Below are positions 23,496 through 36,379 of a stretch of DNA of 64,000 nucleotides, in pieces. Below the pieces are notes generated by a model. That model did no database searches and had not been told where the DNA came from. It was given only the letters and a program-made list of their open reading frames with translations. The position numbers and the translations under genes were made by a program. Numbering within the stretch: the first letter of the stretch is position 1; each line of letters starts with the position of its first letter. This DNA comes from Megamerina dolium (lineage: Eukaryota; Arthropoda; Insecta; Diptera; Megamerinidae): positions 25,567,253-25,631,252 of the forward strand of contig OY978525.1 in the NCBI GenBank assembly GCA_963854835.1, written 5' to 3'.

Positions 23496-24170
23496 TTATG
23501 CCATCTAATACTAGGATATGCAAGTCTATGGGGAGTTTTTTGCTGTGAGAAAATGAGACCAAAGTGGAAGAGCCGAAGGCTACTTGTAAAATGAAGGTAA
23601 AGGGTCGCGGTTCGGTTACTTCATGGTCACTTAGCGTACCGACGCAGCTCTTTCTAAAGTGAAGGAATCCAGTGCAGTCCGAGGGAGCAGCCAATCCCCA
23701 TAAATTCCACTACAACATCTGAGAGTACCGTTAATCTCCGGTGTTGTAACTAACTCAGGCATAAGTGTGGAAGTACTGCTATACCGCAGGGCATTGCTAA
23801 ATACTCGGTTCCTGGAGAAGGTCTGCCCAAAAGACAGATCAGGAGGTTAAGCAGAGACTTTGCAAGGCTACCGACAAACCGGGCATCTCTATCCCCTTTG
23901 TTGAACGAGACAAGAGCAAAAGACTTGGTCGAATTGACAGGTGAAACCACGGTAGCTGCTTCGACAAAAACGAGCAAAGGGAAAGGGATGCCACAATGTA
24001 AACTGTAGTAATTGAGTGCTTGTTGTGCTTGTCCGGTGGATTAATTCCTGTCAATGTCAATGGGTCTGATTGCCACTGGAACTAAGAGTGTGAATAGCAT
24101 ATAAAGGGTATGTCAACAAGAGGTGTCAAGAGGCGTTACCGAATGATGTTGACTGATTTTTTGGACTGAA
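23496..24170. other. Less AT-rich unassigned stretch, perhaps decayed coding DNA of a retroelement
   Basis: Base composition is noticeably more balanced than the surroundings. A plus-strand reading near 23845-23985 (SRDFARLPTNRASL, then LLNETRAKDLVELTGETT) looks protein-like, but I cannot name a family. Confidence 0.3.
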
Positions 24171-24177
24171 ATTAACG

Positions 24178-24260
24178 TTACATGCCATATAGCTGACGAA
24201 ACAATGGCTCTATGGCGTGAAAATTTTCCTGGACATATGATATTTCGAAATGGAGACTGT
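24178..24260 (+). pseudogene. Tc1-like transposase scrap
   Basis: About 27 codons read VTCHIADETMALWRENFPGH then MIFRNGD. This matches 'ATCHTARETIDLLREKFPGRVISRNGD' of the Tc1-like family seen on the minus strand at 7.2-8.0 kb. The match stops at both sides. A 127-codon minus-strand frame covering it (24113-24496) is a shadow. Confidence 0.45.
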
Positions 24261-24489
24261 GTGCGTAAGACTAGTGCAGTCATCACTAGTGCATCAATAC
24301 ACCTAATGTAGTAGCGAATCTGCTGTGGATGATAGAGTTGTACCTGCCAGCACTGTACCCGATCCGTGAAATGAATCACATCCAATGTTAGCAAATACGA
24401 GTAGTAACTATGCAAAAGTTGCTGCAAACGCGCTGAAGTTCGTGTCGAAGGTGAATAAAGCCTATTGACTCTAGCCCAGATATACTTTG

Positions 24490-24572
24490 TGAACAAAATT
24501 TTGATTAATAATTGACTAATCAGAATTTTGATTAATCAAATAGATTAAATATACGATTAATTTCACAGCACT
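24490..24572. repeat. Family E repeat, short copy
   Basis: It contains ATTTTGATTAATAATTGACT and CGATTAATTTCACAGCACTA, the same vocabulary as 13.58-13.92 kb. Confidence 0.5.
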
Positions 24573-24574
24573 AG

Positions 24575-26140
24575 TTTTTCTTTAAAGGAATGGCATTTAT
24601 ATTTTCGTGTCTTGTTTAGACCAGTCTTGTCTGGTCTCGTCTCGTCTAGTCTACTCTCTGTTTTACCAAGTTTAAACACTATTACTAAGATTACTTTCAG
24701 TTTCCTTTGATAGTTATAAGCTAATATCTATTATACGCCATCTTATTATTTTGTAATACCTCTTCAGAAATATCATCATCATTCATCATTCTATGCATAT
24801 AAGAATTTATATTAGCAATATATACTCTCTTGCCCAATAATTATACTAAATCAATTATTTATATCATATAGAATTTATGTAGCTATTATATATAAATAAT
24901 CTTTGGACGTTAATCAAAACAAATTTAATTTTCAAATGCAAATTACGTTAAATTTATTACCTTAAAATTATTTTCAGCAATTTTTTGACCAAATTTAATT
25001 ATAATAATCTTTATTGGTATCATTTTTTGGTTTACATTTTAATCTTCTATTATGTACTATCAACAAAAATGATTAAATATTGTTAACAAAAACAAAACAA
25101 ACCGCAATAAACAAAACAAAAACAAATTTTACGCTGATAACAAAATTATGACTGTTTTCACTGTTGTTGTTGTTGTGATTTGAATATTGTTGTTATTATT
25201 ATTAGACTTCATATTTTTATACGATTTTTATGATAATGATGATTACAAATACATACTTGCGAGCATTTATACCTATAAGGTGTGAATGAACTGACACACA
25301 GGTTGTATATTTCTATTGTTGACTATTGAGAGAGAGACTGCTTTGTTGTTTGCTTCCAAAGTGTATATATATCGTACATACAAATTAAAAGGTGTTTTTG
25401 GCGTAAAATATTCATTGTTGACTATTGTTTCGAAATTAAAAGCAACAGTCATTGTCATTGACATTTAAAAGAATTGCATTTAAGTATATTCAATTCTTCC
25501 TACACAGACAGTATCGGATAATGCAGCATTTGAATAACAGCAAAACGAAAATTGCACATTATAATCAATACTAATTTATTGCTCTCTGCAATGCATTCCA
25601 ATGTTTCCTTTCTAATTTACACATTAAGAGTAAAATTTGCCAAACATTATCATACTTTGAATCCAAAGCTTGATTAAGAAAAACGAACATTTACTCGTCA
25701 TAGTCCAGTAAATTCGTGACTAGAATGTTAATAAATTATGCAAATTATTTTTTTTTTTACTATAATAAAATAAATAAAACAAACAAAAAATATGATTAAT
25801 TTGGTAACTTCAGTCGAATAACTCTGTGATTACTCCATAGTGAGTAATCACTTACACAATTAAACAAAATTGAATTGATAATTCTATTACTTACTTGTAT
25901 ATTAATAATAAATTCATAAATTAACAGCAACAATTGGACTTACCTAAAAGTAAAAAGAAAACAGAAAATTATTATTTTAATAATATGCAATATTTTTCAT
26001 TAACAATTTCAATTTATCAAATTACATTTTACAAGGAAATAACGCAAAATTTTGCATTTTTCGATTTTTTGCAAAATATCTTGCAATAACGTCTACATAC
26101 AAATATTTCCACTGTGTATACTTAACCACTTAGAGAAACT
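24575..26140. other. Non-coding AT-rich stretch
   Basis: No gene was seen. It has GTCTNGTCT-type repeats near 24627-24655, a GTTGTTGTTGTTGT tract at about 25164, and T/A runs. Confidence 0.5.
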
Positions 26141-26144
26141 TCCT

Positions 26145-27215
26145 ACAGAGTAACATACTCCAGAGCTATAAACTCTGTAACCAACTGCCATTAGTTTTGT
26201 CTCAACATCATTTTTTCAAAACATGCTTATTCCCTATCTCCGCCCCTTAAGGGTGCTGCACAAAGAAATTGAACAAAAAATGTCCGAAAATTTACAAGTA
26301 ACCATATAGCTACGCTAGGAATCGTCTCTAGGGCGAAATATAAAGCCGACTACCAATAGATTTACTTTTTTATTATTTTTTCCTATACATACACCGCCTT
26401 CTAAAGGGCTTGCCATACAAAATAAACGTAAAAACAGCTACAAATCGAAAAATAACCTCATAGCTGCCCACGAATCGCCTCTAGAGGGGTAAAATATAAG
26501 CCCGATCGCCATTTGTTTTACCTCTTGAATACTTTTCCCTTACATACTTACCCTCTATATACACCTCTTAAAGGGCTTCTCACACACAATGACGCAAAAA
26601 CACTTAAAATCAACAAATAACCACATAACTGCCCAAGAATCACATCTGGAAGCTTAAAATATAACAGCGATCACCATTTATTTTGGTTCCCCAGTATTTT
26701 TCCTGAGCATACTAACCTTCTATATCTACCTCGTAAGGGTGCTGCCATACAAAATGAACTTAAAAACATCCAGGAACCAAGGAATAGTCTCTAGGAAGGT
26801 GAAATGAAAGCCCAAACACCATTAGTTTTACCCCTTTAATGTTTTCCCATAGATAAATATCCTCTATGTCAATCTCTTAAGAGGGTTGCCATACAAAATT
26901 TAGGAAAAATCAACAAATAACCCTCTAACTTCCCAGTAATCGTGTCTAGGGGGGTGAAGTGTAAGACCGACTACCATTAGTTTTCGCTCTTTAACATTTT
27001 CCCAATACATACTTATTGTCTATCTCCGCCCCTTAAAGAGGCTGCCATACAAAATGGACTTAAAAGCATCTGAAAATCGACAAACTACCCCATCGCTGTC
27101 CAAGAATCATCTCTAGACGAGTGAAATGTAAGATTACCTCTAATTAATTTTTCCACTCAACATTTCTCTCAAACATACCAACCCCCCATATACATCCCTT
27201 AAGGGGATTTCGCAT
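26145..27215 (-). repeat. Tandem array, family C (about seven units)
   Basis: On the plus strand CCATTAGTTTT-like blocks recur near 26188, 26353, 26508, 26674, 26819, 26973 and 27137, a spacing of 145-166 bp. Between them are CTATCTCCGCCCCTTAA, GGGCTGCCATACAAAATGAAC, AATCGACAAATAACC and GAATCGTCTCTAGGGGGGTG. The block GCCATACAAAATGAAC is the reverse complement of the anchor GTTCATTTTGTATGGC, so the array is placed on the minus strand. The start is marked by a 7-bp inverted repeat ACAGAGT (26145-26151) with ACTCTGT (26172-26178). Confidence 0.85.
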
Positions 27216-28785
27216 AAAAATTAAAATTTTTAGACAAAATAATTAGTTTCAAACATAATAAATACATGTGAATTCACTCTAAAGAACACCCTTTACAACG
27301 TCGATAGGCTTCGTTCGAAAAGCAATCGCATGATGAACAAAAAAACTCAACTAAATGAATATGATTTTCAACAATTATAAGTGGTAAAACGTTTCCTCGC
27401 CACTGCTTAGGAGTGTTCATTTAAATTAAATTTGAAACCGAGAAAAAAAAACAATAAAAAGCATAATGATAATAGTAATTAAAAGCTACCACTTCATACA
27501 AGACTTTCTAAAAACAAAAAAAAACAAACAAACCTTCATACGAATGACTCATTTTATTAACTTTCTTTAATGGTTTTTGTTAAGTTAACTTCTTGGCCAA
27601 ATTGCAATAAGGAAAATAAAGGCAAGCCAAAAAAAAAAAAAAAACTCAAACTGAGCACAACATTTTCATTAAACCATCAAACAACAATGTCAGTACACTG
27701 ACCTTAACTTCAATTTTTATATGAGATTAGCTAGTTAATATTGTTTAGAAACGCTTTTACATAAAACCTATAAAATATCAAATGTAGGGTAATGTAATTT
27801 GAACTCTACCGCGAAAATTCACTTTCAATTGCATTCACCATAAAAATGAATGAAACGAAAAAATAAAACAGCAAATCATTCACACTTTTCACTATTCAGC
27901 TATTAGCAGCTTCAACATCAATGAACATCTAAATCAAAACTATTGTGAGAGACGAAAAGGTTACTCAAAGATCTAATTGAGGTTACTTAAAGGTTTCACT
28001 GTATAAGTGAAACATTGAATTAGCTTTTTTCAACTTTTTTTCCTCTACGATCATGTAATACTTTATTCCCGCCATGTCATATTTTCATTAGAAAGTAAGC
28101 CATTCTTTAACAATATATTCATATTTTCATTCATATAACAAAAACAAAAAAAAACCTTATAATGCGTAATCATTAAATTAAAATAAGCTTTTATTAACGT
28201 GAAATCTTTACCTTTTCACAACTAAAAACAAAAATTAATCTTGATGTTAATTTTTTTTTTTTTTACTTTATTAATTAACACATAAAAGTGTGACCCCACA
28301 CTCTTCCCAATTGTCTTTTGTATCTCTACACGTTTACGGGTAGTTTTGAAGACAAGAAAGTTAACAGTTAATTACTATCGCTGATGTCTTAACCATAGGT
28401 TGTACATTTAATTATAAATAATTATTTAACAATTATCTAATAGCATCTTTATTTGTTATATTGTTTAGCATTAATTAAGACATTTCGCACTATAATTGGG
28501 GACTATAAGTGGGCATTTTGTTGACCAAATTATATTTGAACAAAATGAAAATCAAATGTTACAAATATTTTTATTAATTATTCAATTTAACTGGCAATAC
28601 AGAGGCTATTGTTGGGGAGATCTTCAGGAGAGAACTGACCAACCTGACTTTATGTGTAATAGTAATTTGAAATATGATTTTATGAGGTTCTAAAAAGCAT
28701 GCGCGAGGTAAAAAAAAAGAGGAAGTAAAGTGATGGGCGTAAAACTGATGCCAAGTCAAAATGAAAATTCAAACTATTGTAAGAA
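27216..28785. other. Non-coding AT-rich stretch
   Basis: No gene was seen. There are A-runs (27630-27643) and T-runs (28250-28264). Confidence 0.5.
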
Positions 28786-28789
28786 AAAT

Positions 28790-29390
28790 CGAAATTTGCT
28801 GCCACAGCTGCTCTGGAGCCGCACCTACCACATTAATTTTTTCTTCCCAATATGTTTTCAAAACACACTTACTACTCCCTGTCTGAGCTCCTTTAGGGGG
28901 TTCGTCCAACAAATTGAAATGTCATTAAAATCACTCCCGCACCGCTCACAGACTCCTTCTTGAGAGTTAAAGTCTGACCAACCCCTGTTCATTATTTCGT
29001 CGCAACATTTCTTCTAAATATAATTGTGCCCTATCTCTATCTCCCCTACAAAACTCACCTAAAACACATAAAAAATCGACAAATGCCCATATAGCTGCCG
29101 AGCTAACGTCTCTAGAGGGGTGAAAATGTAAAGCCGACCACCATTAATTTTTCAGTCTTAACATTTTACCGAAATATGCTTATCCCCTATCTCCACGCTA
29201 AATAGAAGCGACCTAGAAGAAAAATTGAAATTTTTATAAAATTGGCATACGCCGCTCCCACTTTACCCCAAACAGGATCAAATATATTTATCCAACCCCC
29301 ATTTCTCTTAAAGGCCTACATTCCCTATCTCTACCCTTCAAAGACCGAAAGTAAATTTTCGAATGTATATTTTCACAATTAGCGCCCAGA
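28790..29390 (-). repeat. Tandem array, family C, running directly into a family B array
   Basis: Units have CACATTAATTTTTTC, CTCCCTGTCTGAGCTCCTTT, and ACGTCTCTAGAGGGGTG. At about 29355 the units change to the family B vocabulary (AAATTTTCGAATGTATATTTTC) without a visible break. Orientation of the anchor is the same in both. Confidence 0.75.
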
Positions 29391-29850
29391 AATATTAGAG
29401 ATTTGACCTAAAATGTGTTCTATAAACATAATCAAACGCCAAGTTGAAGAACGGGCGTAAGTAGATAAAAGCCACACTCATCTATCATACAATAGTAAAT
29501 TTTCGAATGAAGTTTTTCCGACCTTGCACCAAAAAATATAAAGCCATCGACACGAAACTCGCTGTATAAGCATATTTTTATCAATGAAGCACCAAGTTGA
29601 AGAACGGGCATTATTGGATGCAAACCACGCCTACCTTCCATACCAAAATATGTTTTCGAATGCATACTTTTTTACTTTGCGCATATAAATAGAAAAACGA
29701 TTGAGCTAAAATTCATTGTATAAGCATATTTTGTTTATAAATTAAATGTCAAGTTGACAAATGAGCGCAATCGGATCAATATCACGCCTACTTCTCATAC
29801 GAAACTATGTATTCGAATGTATATTTTCTGGGGCTTTGCCTACAAAAATT
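29391..29850 (-). repeat. Tandem array, family B (minus orientation, about three units)
   Basis: Reverse-complement B units: CCACGCCTACCTTCCATACC, AAATATGTTTTCGAATGCATAC, and CAAGTTGAAGAACGGGCGTA repeated at about 29440 and 29602. Confidence 0.8.
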
Positions 29851-32265
29851 CGATTATTTTCAATCATTTTTATCAAATTTATAAAAACAATAATTTTTAA
29901 TATTTTTTTTTATTGTTTTTTAAAAGTATGACCAAATATTTTGCTTCCGAATTGCATTTTATATGGATTTTGCATTTTAATACATCGTATACTTTTTGCA
30001 GCTTCAATTGCTGCATGTTACACTTTTTATTTTTTATTCGTTTCCTTTGTTCCATTTCTTTGTGTAACGTATTACTTCTTGGACGGTTCTGCGTACCATC
30101 TTCATATTCGATTTTAATATATTTTTTTTCTTTAAAATTTAATTTCTTTTTTTCTTTTTATTTATTCGTAATGCTTATATGTATACTTTATATATAATAC
30201 GATATATTGAGCCACACTAACCGACTGGCTGGTTTGCTGGCGGCTGTTGTCTGGCTGGTTGACTGACTACTGCCTTCCCTTTCACCATCGTTGAACACAG
30301 GAATATATGTGAATGCATGAATGTATGTGTGTGTGTGTGTTATTTATGTATTCATATGTATTTGGTGCAAAATACATATTTAAAAAAAAAACAAAAATAA
30401 CAACAACAACAACTTCCAAATTCACGTCATTAGTTATTCTTAAGGCATACAAACCATATTTTTGGGGGAAGCGTTGTGATTATTTGGAAGTAATGAACAA
30501 AGAGAAGAAAGACAAGTGATCGAGTGAGTGAGTGTGCGTGCGTGCATGCATTTATATATGTATGATTTCGGAGAGTGTGACTGATCCAGAGTACAATGAC
30601 TGTTAGGTTGCTAAAAGAGGTTGGGCGGGAGGGTCGATCAGTGTGTTGAACACATAAGAAAGAATAACGGTTTGTAACAGTTTCTTATTCCCTACAAGTG
30701 ATGCGTTTTTCTTTCGTTCTTCAATTCTCATATCAAATTTGTACTGTACATGTATGTATGTATTGTACTTTGTGTGCTGATTTATAAAGGGGGGGGGGGG
30801 ATACCATTTATGTACTCGATAATATATGCAGTTGTTGTGAATATTCTTCTTTTCTTTTTGCTGCTATATATTGCTTACCGCTGTTGAGTACACATCTTAA
30901 TGTGCTACTTGTTGCCATTGTTATTTTCATTATTTCAAAGCTTAACTTACATATATAGAGCCCTCCCATTGCTTCTGCTGCTTTGTGCTGAGTGTTTGAA
31001 AATTTCAAAGCAATAAAGTAGCGAAGCAAAATTGAAAGAAAAGGTAACAATAGCATCAATCTCTTGCACGAATTTATGTACATGTATGAGACAATACATA
31101 CACATACACACAAATGGATAATATTTTTTATATATATTCGTTTATAAATAAAAAAAAATAAGAAATAATGCAAATTCTCTTCATTTTAGCACTTCTTAAG
31201 CGAGCATGTGCATGGGGTATCTTTATTTATTTATTTTTTTTTTTTCTTTTTTCTTGAGATTTGAGTGTTTACATTTTGCAGTTGTTGTCATCCGTTGTTG
31301 TAGCAATACACATATGTGCATACTAGCTTTTGTCGTTGTCGTCGTCGTTTTTGTTGTTGTTGGCTGACAACAGTCTTCCTCATTTGCTGAATTTTTTCCT
31401 TTTTTTCTTATTTTCTGTTGTATATTCGAGTATCATTATTTTTCTACTGTGTATGTGTTTTGATAAATTTGACCCAATTTTATGCCAATGACGACAACAG
31501 AGTTGGGATACCAAAATTCAGGCGGCAATACAACAAATATTATGATTACGATAAAGATGAGGTTGAGAATTTGTATGCTCAATATAATCAAAATATTTTG
31601 TTATGGTCTCTGTTTTTTTTTTTTTTTTGGATTATAAATTTAAATGTGTAATAAAAAAAAATTATTTCAAACAAACAAAAAAAAAATAAGATGTGCATAT
31701 TTATTTATGTATAAGAACAAAAAATTCAAATAATGCCCTTTTTGCGCTTCTCCATTTTCACATGATTTGCAAATATTTCTTAATTGACTTTTTCGCAACA
31801 GAAAATGCTTATTAAGACACACATTTAAATGAATGAATTTATGCAAATGTTCACACAAATCAAATGTCACTCAACTCAATGCACATGGCCCATGCCTATA
31901 TGCCTATATGCATAATATGTTCTTATACATAATGAATATTATATGAATGCATGCGTATGTATGCATATTTCCCTTTTTGGTCCCTCATATTTTTTTGCAA
32001 ATTTTTTTTTTTTTTGGTTTAAATTGCTTCATTAGCAAATAATTTTGACAATTTTCAAGAGAAAATACAAAACTTATTCTATAACAATACATTATAATGA
32101 GCATATAATGCTAATATTATATGAACTTTTGAGAAAACTTAAATTTGGATAACCGAAAATTTCATTATGTACTCATAGAATTTAAAAAATGGGGAAATGA
32201 AATTAAAAAAACAGCATATAAATGGAGAAATTTCATTATAATACAGTCTGCAAAGTATCTAACTC
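29851..32265. other. Non-coding stretch with simple repeats, a G12 tract and one odd open segment
   Basis: It has (TG)n at about 30327-30340, CAACAACAACAAC at about 30401-30413, a 12-base G run at 30789-30800 and T-runs. At 31455-31600 a plus-strand frame reads FYANDDNRVGIPKFRRQY then YYDYDKDEVENLYAQYNQ, which looks more protein-like than its surroundings, but it lacks an ATG and clear splice sites. No gene is called. Confidence 0.45.
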
Positions 32266-32269
32266 AAGT

Positions 32270-33010
32270 TGGAATTGTTTTCATGTGCGCAAAACTAGAA
32301 AACGTATGTTCGAAAACGTACTTTTGTATTGGAGGTAGATGAAGTTTTCATGCAATTTTGCCCATTTTCGAATCGAGTAATTCATTGATGAAAATATTAT
32401 TATATACCGAGTTACATCTCTACAGCTTTCTATTCCAATGTGCAAAGTTAGAAAAGGTATGTTCGAAAACGTACTTTTGCATTGCAAGTAGGCGAGGTTT
32501 TCGCTCATTCTCGAACTGATTTTTCCATTCTCAAAAATATTGATATATACCAAATTACAGCACTATAGCTTTATATTTATGTGCATAAAATCAAAAAACA
32601 TGATTTCGAAACCATACTTTTGTATGGGAGCTATGCATGCTTTTTATTCGATTATATCCGTTTTTGAACTGAAGCATTCACTGGTTTAAATATTCGTATA
32701 TACTAGGTTTCAGTTCAATGGCTTCACATTTCTATGCGCAAATGTAGAAAATATATATTCGAAAACAATTTTTATATGGAAGATAACCGTGATTGTCATT
32801 CAATTAGGTCCACGCACATTGTTTGGTAAAAATAATTTTATATTGCTGATTTCAGTTCGTTGTATTTATGCTTTCGGGTAAAAAATTAGAAAGTACCCAT
32901 TCGAAAATATTCATTTGTATGAGAAGTAGGCGTGAATTTCACCCGATCGCATTCATTCTGGAAGTTGTATATTCGCTAGTAAAAAATAAGTTCATATACC
33001 CAGGTTGTGC
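32270..33010 (+). repeat. Tandem array, family B (about five units)
   Basis: Units contain CGTACTTTTGTATTGGAGGT, GTACTTTTGCATTGCAAGTA, CATACTTTTGTATGGGAGCT and TTTGTATGAGAAGTAGGCGT, with the usual GCGCAAAATTAGAAAA segment between. It faces the opposite-oriented B array at 33.86-34.74 kb. Confidence 0.8.
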
Positions 33011-33855
33011 TCAGTAATATTATATTTGTGCGCACAAAATCTAAAAATATAGCTCCACAAACATATTTTCTTCAGAGACAATATCATGATCTCTCCCATT
33101 ATGCTCGGCTCTTCAATCAAGTGCAAAATTAATTTATATTTTATTAAGCCAAATTCATTCAGTGAAGATGAGCAACAAAAGAACAACAACAAAATTTAAA
33201 AAAATCGTAAATAATATTGCAAATATGTTATGAATGAAAACCACTAATAATATACATATATGATGCTAATGAACATAAATTAAACTTTGTTCATATTAAA
33301 GCAATTATCATCACGATCACTATCATCATTTTAGCATTATCATTCACTTCAAACACTTTCTTTATAATCACTAACGACGTCATAATAGCATATAATAATC
33401 ACTACTATACAACCTTCATCACAATGCTCTCACAACAACACCAACTACTATAGAAGAATGAGAAAATAGTGAAAAAAATATGAATCAGATAAAAATGTTC
33501 ACTTTGAGCTTGGCACAACTTAATGAATAGATGCGTCACAAAATCGCTCAATATTGTTATACAATACATTTACTAAATGCATCACTCATTTTAAATTCTC
33601 ACTCAAATATTCACTCATTAACATTTGTGAGAAGAAATGGTCAAGCTTTTATTCCAGTTCTGTGTTGTGGATCGTTGTTAAATTTGAGCAAACTTATAGG
33701 GAAGCTTAAACAATTTCGATTTTAAAGTTTGGTCCCCAGAATTATCTAAAAGTATTCGACAGCTGAATACCGATAGAAAGGTCCATATTTTTTAACCTTC
33801 AAAACAAATGTGGTTGAATTGATGTCAATAATAGTGATCCCAAGTAGCTATCAAG
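33011..33855. other. Spacer between two opposed B arrays
   Basis: No gene was seen. ATCATCACGATCACTATCATC-like low-complexity DNA lies around 33308. Confidence 0.45.
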
Positions 33856-33859
33856 ATGA

Positions 33860-34740
33860 AACTCGGTATATAGGATTATTTTTACCAACCTACAAACGCG
33901 ACGGAAAGTGGCCGAAATCGAATGCACACTAAAATTTGTTTTCGAATGCAATTCTCTGACTTTCGAATGTCAAAACAAGGTGTTATCGTGCTGAATTGCG
34001 GTACACCAACTAATTTTTACCAGAGGAAAAAAAGTTCAAGAATGAATGAATGAAGGGCAGGCCTACTTGCCATACAGAATCATGTTTTCGAATGTACATT
34101 TTTAAACTTAGCATACATAAAGTAATAATATCGAGTTGAAAAAACACCGAATTACAAAAAATTTAGCAATAAACAGATTACTTGATGGATTACCATAATC
34201 GGATGAAAACCACGCTTCTATCCCTTTCAAAAATTGGGTTTTCGAATGCAATTTTCGAACTTTATATATCAAAATGTAGAGGTATTAAACTAAAAGTCGG
34301 TGTATCGAATTATTTAAATCACTGAAAAAAAAAGAGTTTAAAAATGGACGTAATTAAAAAAAAAACACGCCTCTCTACCATACCAAAATATGTTTTTAAA
34401 TGCATTTTCCGTGCTTAGGTACCAAAAAATAGAGGTAACAGGCTGAAATTCGGTACATTGAATTGTTTTTACCAATGAACGGATCAGTTCCAAAATGGAC
34501 GTAATCGGATGAAAGCCACGCCTATCTCTTATACAAAAGTAGGTTTTCGAACGCAATTTTTCAACTGTAAGTACCAAAATGTAGAGATAACAAGTTTAAA
34601 CTTGGTACGTGGAATTATTTTTACCAATGAATGCAAAAGTTGAAGATAAAAATATGTTTTTGAATGCAATTTTCTGACTTGAAGTATTAAAATGCAGAGA
34701 TATCAAGCTGAAATCTGATAACTTCCACATATACTATACA
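33860..34740 (-). repeat. Tandem array, family B (minus orientation, about five units)
   Basis: The reverse-complement units show AAACCACGCTTCTATCCC, CACGCCTCTCTACCATACC, CACGCCTATCTCTTATAC and the linkers AAATTCGGTACATTGAATTG and TTTTACCAATGAACGGA. The opposite orientation to the array at 32.27-33.01 kb makes a large imperfect inverted repeat. Confidence 0.8.
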
Positions 34741-34802
34741 GCAAAATTACACTTGAGCTTTAACTCAAAGTTAAAGGTTAAAGAAAAAAGAAAATTCTAG
34801 TT

Positions 34803-34839
34803 TAAGCGAGCGCGTATAAGTGTTATACGCGCTTGCTTG
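34803..34839. repeat. Near-perfect hairpin (about 16-bp stem, 3-nt loop)
   Basis: AGCGCGTATAA (34809-34819) pairs perfectly with TTATACGCGCT (34823-34833) around a GTG loop. The stem extends outwards through one G-T wobble and four Watson-Crick pairs to 34804 and 34838. It lies about 60 bp beyond a B array. Confidence 0.85.
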
Positions 34840-34840
34840 C

Positions 34841-36375
34841 TTAATCATTATCTTTATGTCACTATTTCTCTCGCATACATACAACCTTTCGCTCTTCTCA
34901 ATTTCTCTCTTTATAGAAGCTATGCTCTTTGTAAACACACACTATGCTCTTTTTTTTTTTTTTTGTTACTGTCGTGATTCCCTCCTTTTGCTTTTTTGGT
35001 TATTAGCAAGCAAAATTGTGCAATGTGCAACGTATTCGTGCGAATATGCATGCCAGTATGTTTGATTATACCCATACATGTACATGTGTACTACATTATA
35101 GAACCTCTGACGATCGTCGTCACATTGCTTGATCGTCATTACCATCGACATTTAAGCATTTTAAATTCGACGTTACTTTCCTTCAATATTTGTTTGCATT
35201 GTTATTTATTGTTGTTGTAGCAACGATTATATTTTTCTTTTTGAAGTAAAATAATTTTTACTTCTCGACTTGATGTTTTGTCTTACTATTTTCCCGTTGC
35301 ATTGCATTGTAGCTGCTGGTTGATTATTTTTTATTCATAAGAAACTTGTGTGCAGTTATTGGCGATGTTGCTGTTGCTGTTGCTGTCATTATTGTTATAC
35401 ACATATATAGTCGTTGTCGTTTTTTTGTGTATGCCAAGTTAGTAGGTCAGCGAAATTAACTCTGTTCAAATATTCGATGAATACATACATAATACATACA
35501 AGCCCATATGAAGATATGAACATGATCAATACTTTGACGCTGTAATTTAATTTCATTTAATGCATAAAAAGCTGAATGCACGAATTTTCTACTAATTTAC
35601 ATAAATATTGTAACATACGAGTTCAAGTCACAGCTATAAGATCTTGTTAATCCTCTCATAAGTAATCTTTTGTTGTTACATTTTATTGTGAGTGCGTGTT
35701 AATTCAATATTTCTTATTCTTGTGCTGGATAATGTACAAATACATAAATTTACAGTACTCTAAGAAAATTTGCATACAAAAAAAAAACTCAAATTCTACT
35801 GGATTTATTATTGTATTCTCTAAAAACATTTCTTTATAAAAAATAATATGGCAATATCTGATTTATGGATAAAAATTCATAAAAAGAATCATCGCCATGA
35901 CAGAAAGTTTTCGTAAAAAATTATGAAGAGGGATTATCAAAATTTTGTTACATATTGTGGATTGTCTTTGGGTGAATTTAATTTAAACAAACTTTGCTCT
36001 ACCAAATGGATCCAAGAAAATAGTAATAAATCTTGAAATAAAAGAAAGATCTTCCGGAAAATTAATCAAACAGTGGTTGGAAATTATTTTTCCATTTCAA
36101 GAGTGTTTAAAATTTATAATTCGAAGAGTTCCCCCAAAATAATGCACGTTATAAACGTGTCACACAAGTTAAACGGGCAATATAAGCGTCCTATCTTGGA
36201 AAAAGTGCAGCAGTATTCAAAATATGACACTACCAAAATAAGTATATATGACCAGAGTGCACACCCCAGAACAGTTTTCCAAATTATAGATTCAACATTA
36301 GAGAAAAAAGCCATGATTTAAAGCAAAGTGCTGAAAATTTGTTGTGCTTTCAGAAAGTTAGGGTATTTTCTTTAT
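34841..36375. other. Non-coding stretch
   Basis: It has a T-run (34949-34963), GTTGCTGTTGCTGTTGCTGT at about 35365-35384, and AT-rich DNA. The segment 36040-36320 has an open frame on each strand and may be decayed coding DNA, but I cannot assign it. Confidence 0.4.
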
Positions 36376-36379
36376 CGTG

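Noticed and set aside
24113..24496. 127-codon minus-strand open frame
   Set aside because: The plus strand in the same place encodes a recognisable Tc1-like transposase scrap, so the minus frame is a shadow.
26145..27215. CRISPR array
   Set aside because: Units are about 150 bp and diverged, with no short identical repeats and unique spacers, and the DNA is eukaryotic.
36040..36320. Transposase-like frame with a possible helix-turn-helix
   Set aside because: A loose resemblance to Tc1-type N-termini only; no catalytic motif or terminal repeat supports it.
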